Source of the DNA: Ectopseudomonas chengduensis
GTDB lineage: Bacteria; Pseudomonadota; Gammaproteobacteria; Pseudomonadales; Pseudomonadaceae
Direction: 5' to 3'
NCBI RefSeq assembly: GCF_900102635.1
Contig: NZ_FMZQ01000001.1
Span: 806,001 to 870,000 of the forward strand
DNA length: 64,000 bases
Positions 24,034 through 31,976 of the stretch are shown here, one piece after another. Position 1 is the first letter of the stretch. Each line of letters starts with the position of its first letter. The translations under genes and the position numbers were made by a program. The notes below the pieces were generated by a model. That model was not told where the DNA came from and made no database searches. It saw only the letters and a program-made list of their open reading frames with translations.

Positions 24034-24104
24034 GGTGGGCTGAAGCCCACCCTACAGTTACCGAACCGCATCTGCAGCCCCCGTAGGGTGGGCTTCAGCC
24101 CACC
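24034..24104. repeat. REP-like palindromic element between convergent genes
   Basis: Two perfect 22-bp inverted arms (24034-24055 and 24083-24104), each containing the internal palindrome GTGGGCTGAAGCCCAC or its reverse, flank a 27-bp spacer. This is the form of pseudomonad REP pairs. It lies between the ends of the BtrH-like gene and the opposing ketosynthase-like gene and could act as a bidirectional terminator. Confidence 0.9.
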
Positions 24105-24124
24105 AATGCCATCGATAAGTCAGG

Positions 24125-24676
24125 CTAGAGCTGCAGATGCAGGACTTCGATGCCTGCCGTCAGCCCGGCAAAGTCCTGTGCTTTCGTGGGCGCTTCGACC
24201 AACACCGCCTGTGCCTGAAAGTCCCCGTTCTCCTCGATCACCACCAGCAGCGCCTGATCGACCAGGCCGTCGCCGAGATCCAGGGCGGCCAGCGCCTGGA
24301 GTTGCTTCCAGACGTTTGGACCTGCGCCGATGAAAAGATTTGGACCTTCCAACCCGAGTTGTGAGGCGACGTGGAAGCCGGCAGCGTTACTCACGCTGTT
24401 GACGAACTCGAAGGGCTTGGGTTGGCGCTGATGCACACAAACAGCATCGAGCAAGGCGCCCATGGTGGCGCGGGCCGGATGCTGCGACGCCAGGTACAGG
24501 CCGCAGCGGCTATGTACCTGGGCTTTCAATGGCGCCGTGCAGAGCAGGGCCTGCAGGATCAGGCGGTCGATGCGCCGTGGCGGGGCAGCCAGCCACTGGC
24601 CCAGAGCGGTCTTGAGATCCTTGTCGGAGCAGCTTGCATCTCCGCGAACGCTGCAAGCGGCGATGACCGGTTTCAT
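24125..24676 (-). CDS. Degenerate ketosynthase-like protein, possible chain-length-factor partner
   Basis: The 183-residue protein resembles the N-terminal half of a beta-ketoacyl synthase (GLYLASQHPARATMGALLDA, then FEFVNSVSNAAGFHVASQLG) but lacks the catalytic Cys and the two His motifs. At the nucleophile position it has IGAGPNVWKQ. It overlaps the stop of the preceding full ketosynthase by ATGA, so the pair is probably made one-to-one, as for KS and chain-length factor. The start at 24676 is preferred over upstream in-frame codons because of this coupling. It is shorter than usual CLFs, so a scaffold role or decay are also possible. Confidence 0.65.
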   Translation of the reverse strand: MKPVIAACSVRGDASCSDKDLKTALGQWLAAPPRRIDRLILQALLCTAPLKAQVHSRCGLYLASQHPARATMGALLDAVCVHQRQPKPFEFVNSVSNAAGFHVASQLGLEGPNLFIGAGPNVWKQLQALAALDLGDGLVDQALLVVIEENGDFQAQAVLVEAPTKAQDFAGLTAGIEVLHLQL

Positions 24677-25782
24677 ACCTGTTCTCCCGTGCAGCGCTGC
24701 AGTACCAGGCTGGCATTGTTGCCGCCGAAGCCGAAAAAGTTGGCCAGCAGCAGGCTGTCTGGCTCGATGGTCAGTGGTGCGCCATTCAGTGGCAGCAGGG
24801 CTTCGGCGGCGTAGTCCACACCTGGCAGGCTGGCGAGGTTTTCCACGAGCAGCAAAGTTTCGCTGAGGCCGCAGGCGCCCAGGGTATGGCCGAGCCAGGG
24901 TTTGAGTACGCACAGCGGCGGCAGCGCGTCGCCGAACAGCAGGCGCACGCCATTACTCTCTGCACGGTCATTGGCACCTGTGGCCGTGCCGTGCAGCTTC
25001 ACCAGGCCGATCTGCCCGGAGTCGACACCGGCACTGCGCAGGGCCTCACGCATCACCCAGTCGATATGGCTGCCGTCCTCGCAGGTGGTGGTCAGGTTGC
25101 TGGTGTCGCAGGCGCTGAAGCCGCCGAGCAGCTTCGCCAGCGGCGCCTCGCCGGGCTCCCGTGCCAGCAGCGTGGCGGCATAGGCTTCGCCAAGAATCAG
25201 ACCGTCGCGCTCAGGGTGGAAGGGCCGGTAGGCGCCGCTCGGGCTGGTCAGGTCGAGTGCGCCGAATCCTTGCTGGGCGATGGCACTGGGTGTCTCGAAG
25301 GCCAGTACCAGTACACGTTCGTAGAGGCCGGCGGCGAGCATCCGTGCGCCATACAGCAGGCCGTTGGCGGCGCTGGTGCAGGCAGTGTTGAGGGTGAAGG
25401 CGTCAGCGAAGCCCCAGCGTTGCTGTAGCGTGCGGGCCAGCAGGTCGAGTGTCGTCGAATGCTCCGAACGAAAGCCGCCTTCGCTTGCCACCAGCGTTTC
25501 CAGGTCATTGATGTCGAGGCTGGTGCTGGCGACGATCAGTAGGCAGTCGCTCAGGTCTTGCGGCTGTTCACCCAGTGTCTCGCCGATCAGGCGATCAAAA
25601 CGCTGGTCGCGGCTTTCGCCGCTGTCGGCGACGCTCAGATAGGCGCGCGGTTGCTGCAATTCGTGCAACAGGAACGAGCTGGGAAGCGCACGTGAGCCTT
25701 GCCGCAGCGCATTGCCAGCACTGCGCAGCTCGACACCCAGCGCACTGTGCAGGGCGCCGCGCTGGAGGTAGATGGGTGTCAC
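24673..25782 (-). CDS. Beta-ketoacyl-ACP synthase (KAS I/II type)
   Basis: This is a 369-residue decarboxylating ketosynthase. The catalytic Cys lies in LNTACTSAANGLLYG near residue 134, and the two His motifs are KLHGTATGAND and PWLGHTLGACG near 265 and 297. The last glycine-rich loop reads FFGFGGNNASL. Translation begins at GTG inside the stop of the upstream ACP gene (GTGA). It is clearly not housekeeping FabF, being shorter and embedded with a dedicated ACP and ABC exporter. It probably extends a special acyl chain with the small partner encoded just downstream. Confidence 0.85.
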   Translation of the reverse strand: MTPIYLQRGALHSALGVELRSAGNALRQGSRALPSSFLLHELQQPRAYLSVADSGESRDQRFDRLIGETLGEQPQDLSDCLLIVASTSLDINDLETLVASEGGFRSEHSTTLDLLARTLQQRWGFADAFTLNTACTSAANGLLYGARMLAAGLYERVLVLAFETPSAIAQQGFGALDLTSPSGAYRPFHPERDGLILGEAYAATLLAREPGEAPLAKLLGGFSACDTSNLTTTCEDGSHIDWVMREALRSAGVDSGQIGLVKLHGTATGANDRAESNGVRLLFGDALPPLCVLKPWLGHTLGACGLSETLLLVENLASLPGVDYAAEALLPLNGAPLTIEPDSLLLANFFGFGGNNASLVLQRCTGEQV

Positions 25783-26045
25783 GGCTGCTGCCTGATAAAG
25801 GCCGCAATGCTGGCGATGCTGTTGAGAATACGCCGTCCATCCTTGGCGCCCTCGATGCGAACGCCATAGTGCTGCTGCAGGGCCAGGGACACCTGCAGAG
25901 CATCGAGGCTGTCCATGGCGATGCGGCTCTGCTGACCGAACAGCGGCTCGTCATCGGCGATGCTCTGCCAGTCGATGTCGTCTTCCTTGTCGCACTCACG
26001 GATCAGCAATTGCTTGAGTTCTTGTTCTAGTAGTGTGTGGTCCAT
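25779..26045 (-). CDS. Acyl carrier protein of the second arm
   Basis: This 88-residue carrier protein has the phosphopantetheine motif AMDSLDALQ with Ser near residue 45, in an acidic helical context. It differs strongly from the two carriers of the main aryl-polyene operon. It overlaps the permease gene upstream by 19 bp and the ketosynthase downstream by 4 bp, so it is probably the dedicated carrier of that ketosynthase. Confidence 0.85.
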   Translation of the reverse strand: MDHTLLEQELKQLLIRECDKEDDIDWQSIADDEPLFGQQSRIAMDSLDALQVSLALQQHYGVRIEGAKDGRRILNSIASIAAFIRQQP

Positions 26046-27217
26046 TGCGTTTGCTGCACTCGTTTGCGGAACAGGTAAAGCCCGGCGCCGCCCAGCAGGA
26101 TGGCGAACAGCAGAAGACGGGCACAGTCAGGGGCGATGTCGGCGAGCGTTCCCTGGCCCACCAGCAGGGTCAGGAAGGCGTCCAGCGCCCAGCTCATCGG
26201 CGAGATTTCTGCCAGTTGGCTCATGGCCTCGGGCATCACGCTCTTGGGCACCATGATGCCGCCGATTGCGGCGAGGATGATATTGAGGCCACCACCAAGC
26301 AGCAACGCCTGTTCGCTGCTACGCGCCAGGGCGGCCAGCAACAGGCCCAGGCTGCAGGCGGCCAGACTCAGGCTCAGGGCCAGTAGCACGTATGGCAGTG
26401 GCGAACCGGGAAGGCTCAGGCCGCTCAGCCCGAGCAGCGGTAGCACGTATACGCCGATGGCCAGCAGCAGGGCGAACTGCAACAGGTTGATCACCAGGTA
26501 GGGCAGCAGTTTGCTCAGCACCAGGGTGGCAGGGCTCAGGCCCAGCGCGCGGAAGCGCAGCAGCGCGCCGCTCTGCTGTTCGCGCTGGAAGCCGCCGGCC
26601 ATCGGCAGGGCGACGAAGAACATGCCGAAGATCAGCCAGGCTGGCACGCTCAACTGGCTGGCGTTGGCCTTGCCGCTGAGCTCGCCGCTGGCCAGCACCT
26701 GCAGCTCGCTGAGCTGGCTTTGGGTACGCTGGCGGATGAGTTGCAGGCGCTGCTCTGCGTCCATGTCCTGCGGCAGTGCGTCGCTGTCTTCCAGGTAGGC
26801 GAGCAGGCGGGTCTGGGCCAGGGCGATGTTGACCGCGGCGCGCAGGCGCTGACGGGTCTGACTGTCGACGCGCGCGGGATAGGTCAGTGCGGGGCCTGTG
26901 TGCGGCGTGTCCAGCAGCGTCTCGCTAAAGTCATCGGCAAGGATGATGTGCGGTAGAGCTTCGTCGCTGCTGACGAGCACCCGGCTGCCTGGCAGTTGCT
27001 CCTGCAAGGCCTGTTGGAAGAACGCACTGGCCTCGCTGTGCTGCGGAGCCGCGAGCACAAGGTCGAGGGGCGGCGGCTGGTCGCTCAGGTAGTTGGACAG
27101 CGCGGCGGCCATCAGCACGAGAAACAGGATCGGCATGATGAACAGCACCGCCAGCGCATGCGGGTCGCGTAGCAGCAGCAGGCATTCCTTGCGCACCAGC
27201 GCCAGCAACGGGGTCAC
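26027..27217 (-). CDS. ABC-2 type transporter permease
   Basis: The 396-residue product has one N-terminal membrane segment (LAVLFIMPILFLVLMAAAL), a long extracytoplasmic domain of about 150 residues, then five to six further membrane segments, which is the ABC-2 export layout. The start is a GTG inside the ATPase stop (GTGA), giving VTPLLALVRKECLLLLRD, a typical amphipathic lead. The longer frame to 27436 is antisense-like read-through of the ATPase region. With the ATPase it should export or flip a lipid product of this arm. Confidence 0.85.
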   Translation of the reverse strand: MTPLLALVRKECLLLLRDPHALAVLFIMPILFLVLMAAALSNYLSDQPPPLDLVLAAPQHSEASAFFQQALQEQLPGSRVLVSSDEALPHIILADDFSETLLDTPHTGPALTYPARVDSQTRQRLRAAVNIALAQTRLLAYLEDSDALPQDMDAEQRLQLIRQRTQSQLSELQVLASGELSGKANASQLSVPAWLIFGMFFVALPMAGGFQREQQSGALLRFRALGLSPATLVLSKLLPYLVINLLQFALLLAIGVYVLPLLGLSGLSLPGSPLPYVLLALSLSLAACSLGLLLAALARSSEQALLLGGGLNIILAAIGGIMVPKSVMPEAMSQLAEISPMSWALDAFLTLLVGQGTLADIAPDCARLLLFAILLGGAGLYLFRKRVQQTQWTTHY

Positions 27218-28098
27218 AGGCGGCCTCCGTTGAGGCTCAGATAGAGCTGCTCCAACGAGGGCCGGCCAAAGCGCAGCAGGCTCGGTGGGCTCGGCTGTGT
27301 GGCAAGGAACTGGGTGATCGCCAGCAATTGCTGGCTGTCCAGATTGCCGATGCGCAGGCCGTCGGGCAGCGTCTCGGCGCTCAGTTGCAGCTGGTCGAGC
27401 AGTTGCTGAAAACCGGCGGGAACCTGCTCCGGCCATTCCAGCAACAGGCCGTGGCCGCCATCGAGCAACTGCTGCTTGTCGACATCGAGACGTACCTTGC
27501 CTTCATGCAGCAGCAGGATGCGCCCAGCCACGCGCTCGACCTCGTCCAGATAGTGGCTGGTGTAGATCACCCCATGGCCTTGCGCAGCGAGTCGCTCTAC
27601 GGCATCGAGCAGCAGTTGCCGGCTGCCGGCATCGACGCCGACTGTGGCTTCATCGAACAGATACAGGCGCGCCGGCTGCAAAAGGCCGATGGCGAAATTC
27701 AGACGACGTTGCTCGCCACCGGACAGGCGTGCGGCGCGGCGCGACAGCTTGTCTTCGAGGGCGCAGCTGGCGATGCACAGCTCCAGGCGTTGGCGGCGCT
27801 GGGCGCCGTGCAGGCGGTACAGATCGGCGAACAGCGCGAGGTTTTCGGCGACCGTGAGCTCGGCGTAGAACGCCAGTTGCTGCGGCACCAGGCCCAGACT
27901 ACGCGGGCCATCCCAACGAATAGCGCCCTGCTGCAGGGTGAGGGTATCGCTAAGCAGCGCGAGCAGTGTGGTCTTGCCTGCGCCATTGCTGCCGAGCAGG
28001 CCCAGGCACTGGCCTTCTTCTAGCTGCAGATCGATGCCTTGCAGAGCCGAAGCGTCTGCACCTGGGTAGCGAAAACTGACGTCACGTAACTCAAGCAC
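27214..28098 (-). CDS. ABC exporter ATP-binding protein
   Basis: The 294-residue ATPase has Walker A GSNGAGKTT near residue 38, signature LSGGEQRRLNFA, Walker B LYLFDEATVGVD and the H-loop TSHYLDEVE. It is of the CcmA/NatA drug-export type. The GTG start at 28098 gives VLELRDVSFRYPG, a standard opening, and overlaps the hotdog gene upstream by 8 bp. It pairs with the ABC-2 permease. Confidence 0.88.
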   Translation of the reverse strand: MLELRDVSFRYPGADASALQGIDLQLEEGQCLGLLGSNGAGKTTLLALLSDTLTLQQGAIRWDGPRSLGLVPQQLAFYAELTVAENLALFADLYRLHGAQRRQRLELCIASCALEDKLSRRAARLSGGEQRRLNFAIGLLQPARLYLFDEATVGVDAGSRQLLLDAVERLAAQGHGVIYTSHYLDEVERVAGRILLLHEGKVRLDVDKQQLLDGGHGLLLEWPEQVPAGFQQLLDQLQLSAETLPDGLRIGNLDSQQLLAITQFLATQPSPPSLLRFGRPSLEQLYLSLNGGRL

Positions 28099-28495
28099 GG
28101 ACGAGTACCAGCAGCAGTTTGCCGTCCAGCAGCATTTGGCTGCCAGCCTGTATGGCAAAGGCGTAGAGTGCGCCGGCGGGGCTCAACGCCTCCTGTTGGG
28201 CGCTGACCAGCAGCGGCTCTGCACAGCGTGTGACCGGGTGCAGATTGAGCTGGGAAAGTTTGCCGACCAGGGCCATTTCAATGGCATCCGCTTCGCCGTA
28301 TAGGGCACCATGTGCGGCGCAAAGTTGGGCTGCGGCCTCGAACAGCAGGCAAGGCGAGGCATTTTCGCCAAGCTTGTCGAGATGATGCCAGGCGCTGAGT
28401 CCGCGGATATTGAGGCTGTCATGATCGACCAATGCATCCAGCCAGAGAGCGTCGCCCTGGTGCGGCAGCAGTGTGTGCAGTTGGGTACGATCCAT
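28091..28495 (-). CDS. Hotdog-fold 3-hydroxyacyl-ACP dehydratase-like protein
   Basis: This protein of about 134 residues resembles ApeP/FabZ-type hotdog proteins, with LLPHQGDALWLDALVDHD near the N-terminus and the helix LLFEAAAQLCAAHGALYG. The starts at 28495 and 28513 are both possible; I chose the inner one because it begins near the conserved block. It is the first gene of the minus-strand half of the second arm. It may dehydrate the chain built by the neighbouring ketosynthase. No matching ketoreductase is encoded in this arm, so it may share the one at 31976-32719. Confidence 0.72.
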   Translation of the reverse strand: MDRTQLHTLLPHQGDALWLDALVDHDSLNIRGLSAWHHLDKLGENASPCLLFEAAAQLCAAHGALYGEADAIEMALVGKLSQLNLHPVTRCAEPLLVSAQQEALSPAGALYAFAIQAGSQMLLDGKLLLVLVRA

Positions 28496-28557
28496 GGCGG
28501 TCGGTCGGTGCATACGGGCGACGCAGTGTATCAGAGCAGGGATAGAGGGAGGATGCA

Positions 28558-29112
28558 GTGACGATCTGGCAGTTGGTGGCTTTTGTGGCGCTCAGCGCAT
28601 TGCTGGTGGGAATTTCATGGCGCACCCTGGGCAATCCACGCAGTCACGGGTTCTATCGTTTTCTTGCGTGGGAGGTGATGGCGCTGATGCTGGTACTCAA
28701 TGCGCCGTTCTGGTTCGGCGACCGGGGTGAACTGCATCAGCGCATATCCTGGGTGCTGCTGAGTCTTTCGCTGGCAGTGCTGTTCGCTGGCGTGTACCAG
28801 ATGCGCCGTTTTGGTCAGGCCGGTGAGCAGCGCCAGGATGATGAGCTATTTGCTTTCGAACGCACGTCGCAGCTGGTGACGGGCGGCATCTTCCGCTACA
28901 TCCGGCACCCCATGTACTGCTCGTTGCTGCTGCTGGCCTGGGGCATCGCTTTCAAGCGTATCGATATGCTGATCGTGTTGCTGGCAGTGCTCTCCAGCGT
29001 GCTGCTGTGGTGTGCCGCGCGTTGTGAGGAGCGCGAGTGCCTGGCCTATTTCGGCGAGGCCTACCGCGAGTATATGGGGCGTAGCTGGATGTTCTTGCCA
29101 CTCGTGCTCTGA
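28558..29112 (+). CDS. Isoprenylcysteine carboxyl methyltransferase-like membrane protein
   Basis: This 184-residue integral membrane protein has about five membrane segments and the ICMT/PEMT C-terminal signature GIFRYIRHPMYCSLLLLAWG, then EERECLAYFGEAYREYM. It begins at GTG after a good GGGAGGA site and reads away from the hotdog gene. The family methylates lipid or prenylated substrates with S-adenosylmethionine; NnrU-like relatives have other roles. Its position between the two arms makes it a candidate tailoring enzyme, but nothing in the sequence proves that. Confidence 0.75.
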   Translation: MTIWQLVAFVALSALLVGISWRTLGNPRSHGFYRFLAWEVMALMLVLNAPFWFGDRGELHQRISWVLLSLSLAVLFAGVYQMRRFGQAGEQRQDDELFAFERTSQLVTGGIFRYIRHPMYCSLLLLAWGIAFKRIDMLIVLLAVLSSVLLWCAARCEERECLAYFGEAYREYMGRSWMFLPLVL

Positions 29113-29132
29113 GATCTCAGCGCTCAGCTGCT

Positions 29133-29726
29133 CTATTGTCCGCTCTGGTGCTCCAGCAGAAGCTGCCGATAGGCGCGTTGATAATCCTCATAGCCGAGCT
29201 TTTGCTGCTGCAGCTCACGCACGCGTTCATCCAGGCTCTTGCGTGGCTCGGCTGTCGAGTGGGTCTGTGCGGGAGGTGGGGCTGCGCTGCTCAACTGTGC
29301 GCTGGCCAGCAGCTCGTCGATGACCGGGTCTATCTTGCTTTTGGTGCCTTGCCATTTCATCAGCGACAGGCCGCCCTTGCCGCGCAGGTGATAGTTGGCT
29401 TTGGCCAGTGTCTGGCGCCGCGGGCCGAGGATGGTGATTTCGGCGGTGGATAGGTACGGCGCCATGTCCCAGGAGCGGCGGGCGGTGTAAGTCACCACGT
29501 AAGGGCAGTCTGCTCTGGGAATCTGCGAGTAGATCTGCGTCTGGATTCCATGCCGTGCGAAGCCTTCCTGCAGTACGGGCACGAAGTCGTTGACCTGAAC
29601 TTTTGGGTTCTCTTCGATACACATCTGGTCGGCCGCCGCCTTTAGTGGCGTGACCCGGGTAGCAGTGCAACCGCCTAGTAGGGTTACCGTTGCGAGCAAG
29701 AGCAGTGCAATGCGTAGTTTCGACAT
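29133..29726 (-). CDS. Sbal_3080-family lipoprotein
   Basis: The 197-residue product starts at the internal ATG 29726 with a lipoprotein signal peptide and lipobox LLGGC. The body (MCIEENPKVQVNDFVPVLQEG, then DCPYVVTYTARRSWDMAPYL) matches the Sbal_3080 lipoprotein family as I remember it. A C-terminal coiled tail (LDERVRELQQQKLGYEDYQ) follows. Function is unknown. It is the last of three small exported proteins read leftwards between the two biosynthetic arms. Confidence 0.75.
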   Translation of the reverse strand: MSKLRIALLLLATVTLLGGCTATRVTPLKAAADQMCIEENPKVQVNDFVPVLQEGFARHGIQTQIYSQIPRADCPYVVTYTARRSWDMAPYLSTAEITILGPRRQTLAKANYHLRGKGGLSLMKWQGTKSKIDPVIDELLASAQLSSAAPPPAQTHSTAEPRKSLDERVRELQQQKLGYEDYQRAYRQLLLEHQSGQ

Positions 29727-29791
29727 GGGAGAGGGCTTCCTTGCGTGAGAAGGCCACCTCGACGGTGGCCTTTGCGTGAGTGCCGCTGGTG

Positions 29792-30232
29792 TCACTTCAC
29801 CTTGGCGTATTTGGCCTTCAGCGCGACACCGGCCATGATGGCGCCGGCATGGCATTCGTATTTGCTGTCGTCACGGTATTCCTTGTTCTTGTAGTTGCTG
29901 GCCAGGTCGACCACTGCGTTGGCTCCGGCGGCCTTGGCAGCGTTCTGCAACTTGATCAGGGCCGATTGCAGAACCCAGCTGCAGGCTTCCTCATCGCTCT
30001 TGTTGAAGGCGTTGGTCTTCTGGCTGGTGGTGACGTTGGCGTTGATGATCTGAGCACCAGCCGGGGTCTTGTTCAGGTAGAACTTCACTGAACCGTCGAG
30101 ACGACCAGCCTGGGTGGCTTCGTTGACCACCGACTGGAAGTCGAGGAAGTGAGCGGTGTCGCGCGCCTGGCTGAGGCCGGGCATCAGGGCGACGGAGAGA
30201 AGTGCGGCAGTGCTCCAGATTTTTGCTTGCAT
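29792..30232 (-). CDS. Small periplasmic protein of a family often mislabelled 'excinuclease ATPase subunit'
   Basis: The 146-residue protein has a clean signal peptide (MQAKIWSTAALLSVALMPGL, cleaved near SQA-RD) and an AGGAGAT ribosome site before the ATG at 30232. The mature part, with GSVKFYLNKTPAG, KTNAFNKSDEEACSWVLQSA and YECHAGAIMAGVALK, belongs to a family that databases often call excinuclease ATPase subunit. It has no Walker motif, so that label is wrong. Two conserved cysteines could form a disulfide. Function is unknown. Confidence 0.75.
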   Translation of the reverse strand: MQAKIWSTAALLSVALMPGLSQARDTAHFLDFQSVVNEATQAGRLDGSVKFYLNKTPAGAQIINANVTTSQKTNAFNKSDEEACSWVLQSALIKLQNAAKAAGANAVVDLASNYKNKEYRDDSKYECHAGAIMAGVALKAKYAKVK

Positions 30233-30333
30233 GGTTATCTCCTTGAATATCACTGTATGTAAAAGCTCGTTCAACGTCTGCTGCGCTTGGGCCTGTAGCA
30301 CTGATGAACAGGCCGTTACCAACCAGGCACCTG

Positions 30334-30726
30334 CTAGAAGGACGCCCTGTTCAGTTCCTGCTGGATGCTGCGATCCAGATTATGGATCCACTTGTTGTAG
30401 TTGCGATGGATCTTGCCGTCTTTGTAGCCAAGGTTCTGGCTGTCGCGGTAGCGGATCGAATAGCTCGACGCGCTGTAGGGAATGGTGATCTCGGCCTGGT
30501 GACTGCGTCGCTGAATCAACGCCATGATGTTGCCCCGGTCGGCACGCTCGACCGTCCACTGGCGGCTTTGCAGCGCGGCGAGAATAGCCCTACGCATATC
30601 ATCCTCATTCCTGGCCGCCGAAGTGGGTGTGCGGTTCTCAATGTTCATCACCGGCTTTGACGTACAGGCTGCGACGCCCAGCAGCAACGCAACGATCAGA
30701 GCAAATCGAGTGAAACGAGACATCAT
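30334..30726 (-). CDS. Small lipoprotein of unknown function
   Basis: The 130-residue product has a lipoprotein signal peptide with lipobox GVAAC near residue 21. A conserved-looking DDMRRAILAALQSRQWTVE helix and YSIRYRDSQNLGYKDGKIHRNYNKWI segment follow. AAGGA precedes the start. I do not recognise the function. It lies just after the last ketosynthase of the aryl-polyene operon, separated by 23 bp, and might be read from the same transcript or be a resident core gene. Confidence 0.72.
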   Translation of the reverse strand: MMSRFTRFALIVALLLGVAACTSKPVMNIENRTPTSAARNEDDMRRAILAALQSRQWTVERADRGNIMALIQRRSHQAEITIPYSASSYSIRYRDSQNLGYKDGKIHRNYNKWIHNLDRSIQQELNRASF

Positions 30727-30749
30727 CCATGTTCCTTGTCAGTTGAAGG

Positions 30750-31976
30750 TCATTGCCAGCGCTTGAAGATCAGCGAGGTGTTCACGCCACCAAAGGCGAA
30801 GTTGTTGTTCATCACGTATTCATGGCTCATCTGGCGGAACTCGCCGCGCAGATAGTCCAGCTCACCGCAGGCCGGGTCGATTTCGTCCAGGTTCAGGGTG
30901 TAGACATAACTGTCCGAATTCATCATCTCGATGCTGAACCAGGACTCCAGCGCCCCGCAGGCGCCCAGGGTATGGCCGAGGTAGCTCTTCTGCGAGCTGA
31001 TCGGCATCTGTGCGCCGAACAGGCTGCTGGTGGCCAGGGTCTCGGCGACGTCGCCCTGTTCGGTAGCGGTGCCATGGCCGTTGACGTAACCGATTGCCGA
31101 GGGTTCCAGGCCGGCGTCATCGAGTGCCAGCTGCATGGCGCCGCGCATGGTTTCCTGCACCGGCTTGGTGGCGTGCTGACCGTCGGAGTTGCAGCCGAAA
31201 CCGACGATCTCGGCATGGATGGTGGCACCGCGGGCGAGGGCGTGCTCCAGCTCTTCGAGCACCAGGATGCCGGCGCCTTCGCCGATTACCAGGCCGTCAC
31301 GGCCGCTGTCGTAGGGGCGCGGGCTGGTGTGTGGCGCGTCGTTCTTCAGGCTGGTGGCGTACAGCGCGTCGAAGACCATGGCTTCGGTCGGGCACAGCTC
31401 CTCGGCACCACCGGCGAGCATCATCTTCAGGCGACCGAACTTGATCGCCTCGTAGGCGTAGCCGATGCCCTGGCTGCCACTGGTGCAGGCGCTGGAGGTC
31501 GGGATCAGGCGGCCCTTGAGGCCGAAGAAGATGCTGATATTGGCCGCCGTGGTGTGCGGCATCATGCGGATATAGGAGTTGGCATTGAGGCCGTCCGCCA
31601 CCGAGTTCAGCAGCATGTTACCGAAGGCCTTGACCTCCTCGGTGCTGCCGGTGGACGAGCCGCAGGCTACACCCATGCGCCCGTCAGCGATGCACGGATC
31701 GCCGAGCAGGCCGGCGTGCTCCATGGCGCGTTCGGCGGCATACACGGCCAGCTTGGACACCCGGCCCATGCTACGGGTCTGCTTGCGGTTCCAGTGCTTG
31801 GGCTGGACGAAATCGTCCACCGGCCCACCCAGACGGGTGTTCAGCTCGGTGAAGCGGTCCCATTCGTCCATGCGCCGGATACCACTCTTGCCGGCCTTGA
31901 ACGCGGCCGAGATGGTTGGCCAGTCGCTGCCCAGCGAGGTGATACCGGCCATGCCGGTGACGACTACACGTTTCAT
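30750..31976 (-). CDS. apeR: Beta-ketoacyl-ACP synthase, ApeR-like
   Basis: This 408-residue FabF-type ketosynthase is the last gene of the main aryl-polyene operon, where ApeR sits in E. coli. The catalytic Cys lies in TSSACTSGSQGIGYA near residue 160. The His motifs are NGHGTATEQGD near 300 and SYLGHTLGACG near 335, with NNFAFGGVN at the C-terminus. I chose the ATG at 31976 because it overlaps the reductase stop by one base. In the E. coli system ApeR acts as a homodimeric ketosynthase that starts or supports chain formation. Confidence 0.85.
   Translation of the reverse strand: MKRVVVTGMAGITSLGSDWPTISAAFKAGKSGIRRMDEWDRFTELNTRLGGPVDDFVQPKHWNRKQTRSMGRVSKLAVYAAERAMEHAGLLGDPCIADGRMGVACGSSTGSTEEVKAFGNMLLNSVADGLNANSYIRMMPHTTAANISIFFGLKGRLIPTSSACTSGSQGIGYAYEAIKFGRLKMMLAGGAEELCPTEAMVFDALYATSLKNDAPHTSPRPYDSGRDGLVIGEGAGILVLEELEHALARGATIHAEIVGFGCNSDGQHATKPVQETMRGAMQLALDDAGLEPSAIGYVNGHGTATEQGDVAETLATSSLFGAQMPISSQKSYLGHTLGACGALESWFSIEMMNSDSYVYTLNLDEIDPACGELDYLRGEFRQMSHEYVMNNNFAFGGVNTSLIFKRWQ

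Noticed and set aside
29792-30232. DNA-repair excinuclease subunit
   Set aside because: The protein is short, has a signal peptide and lacks Walker motifs; the common database name does not fit.
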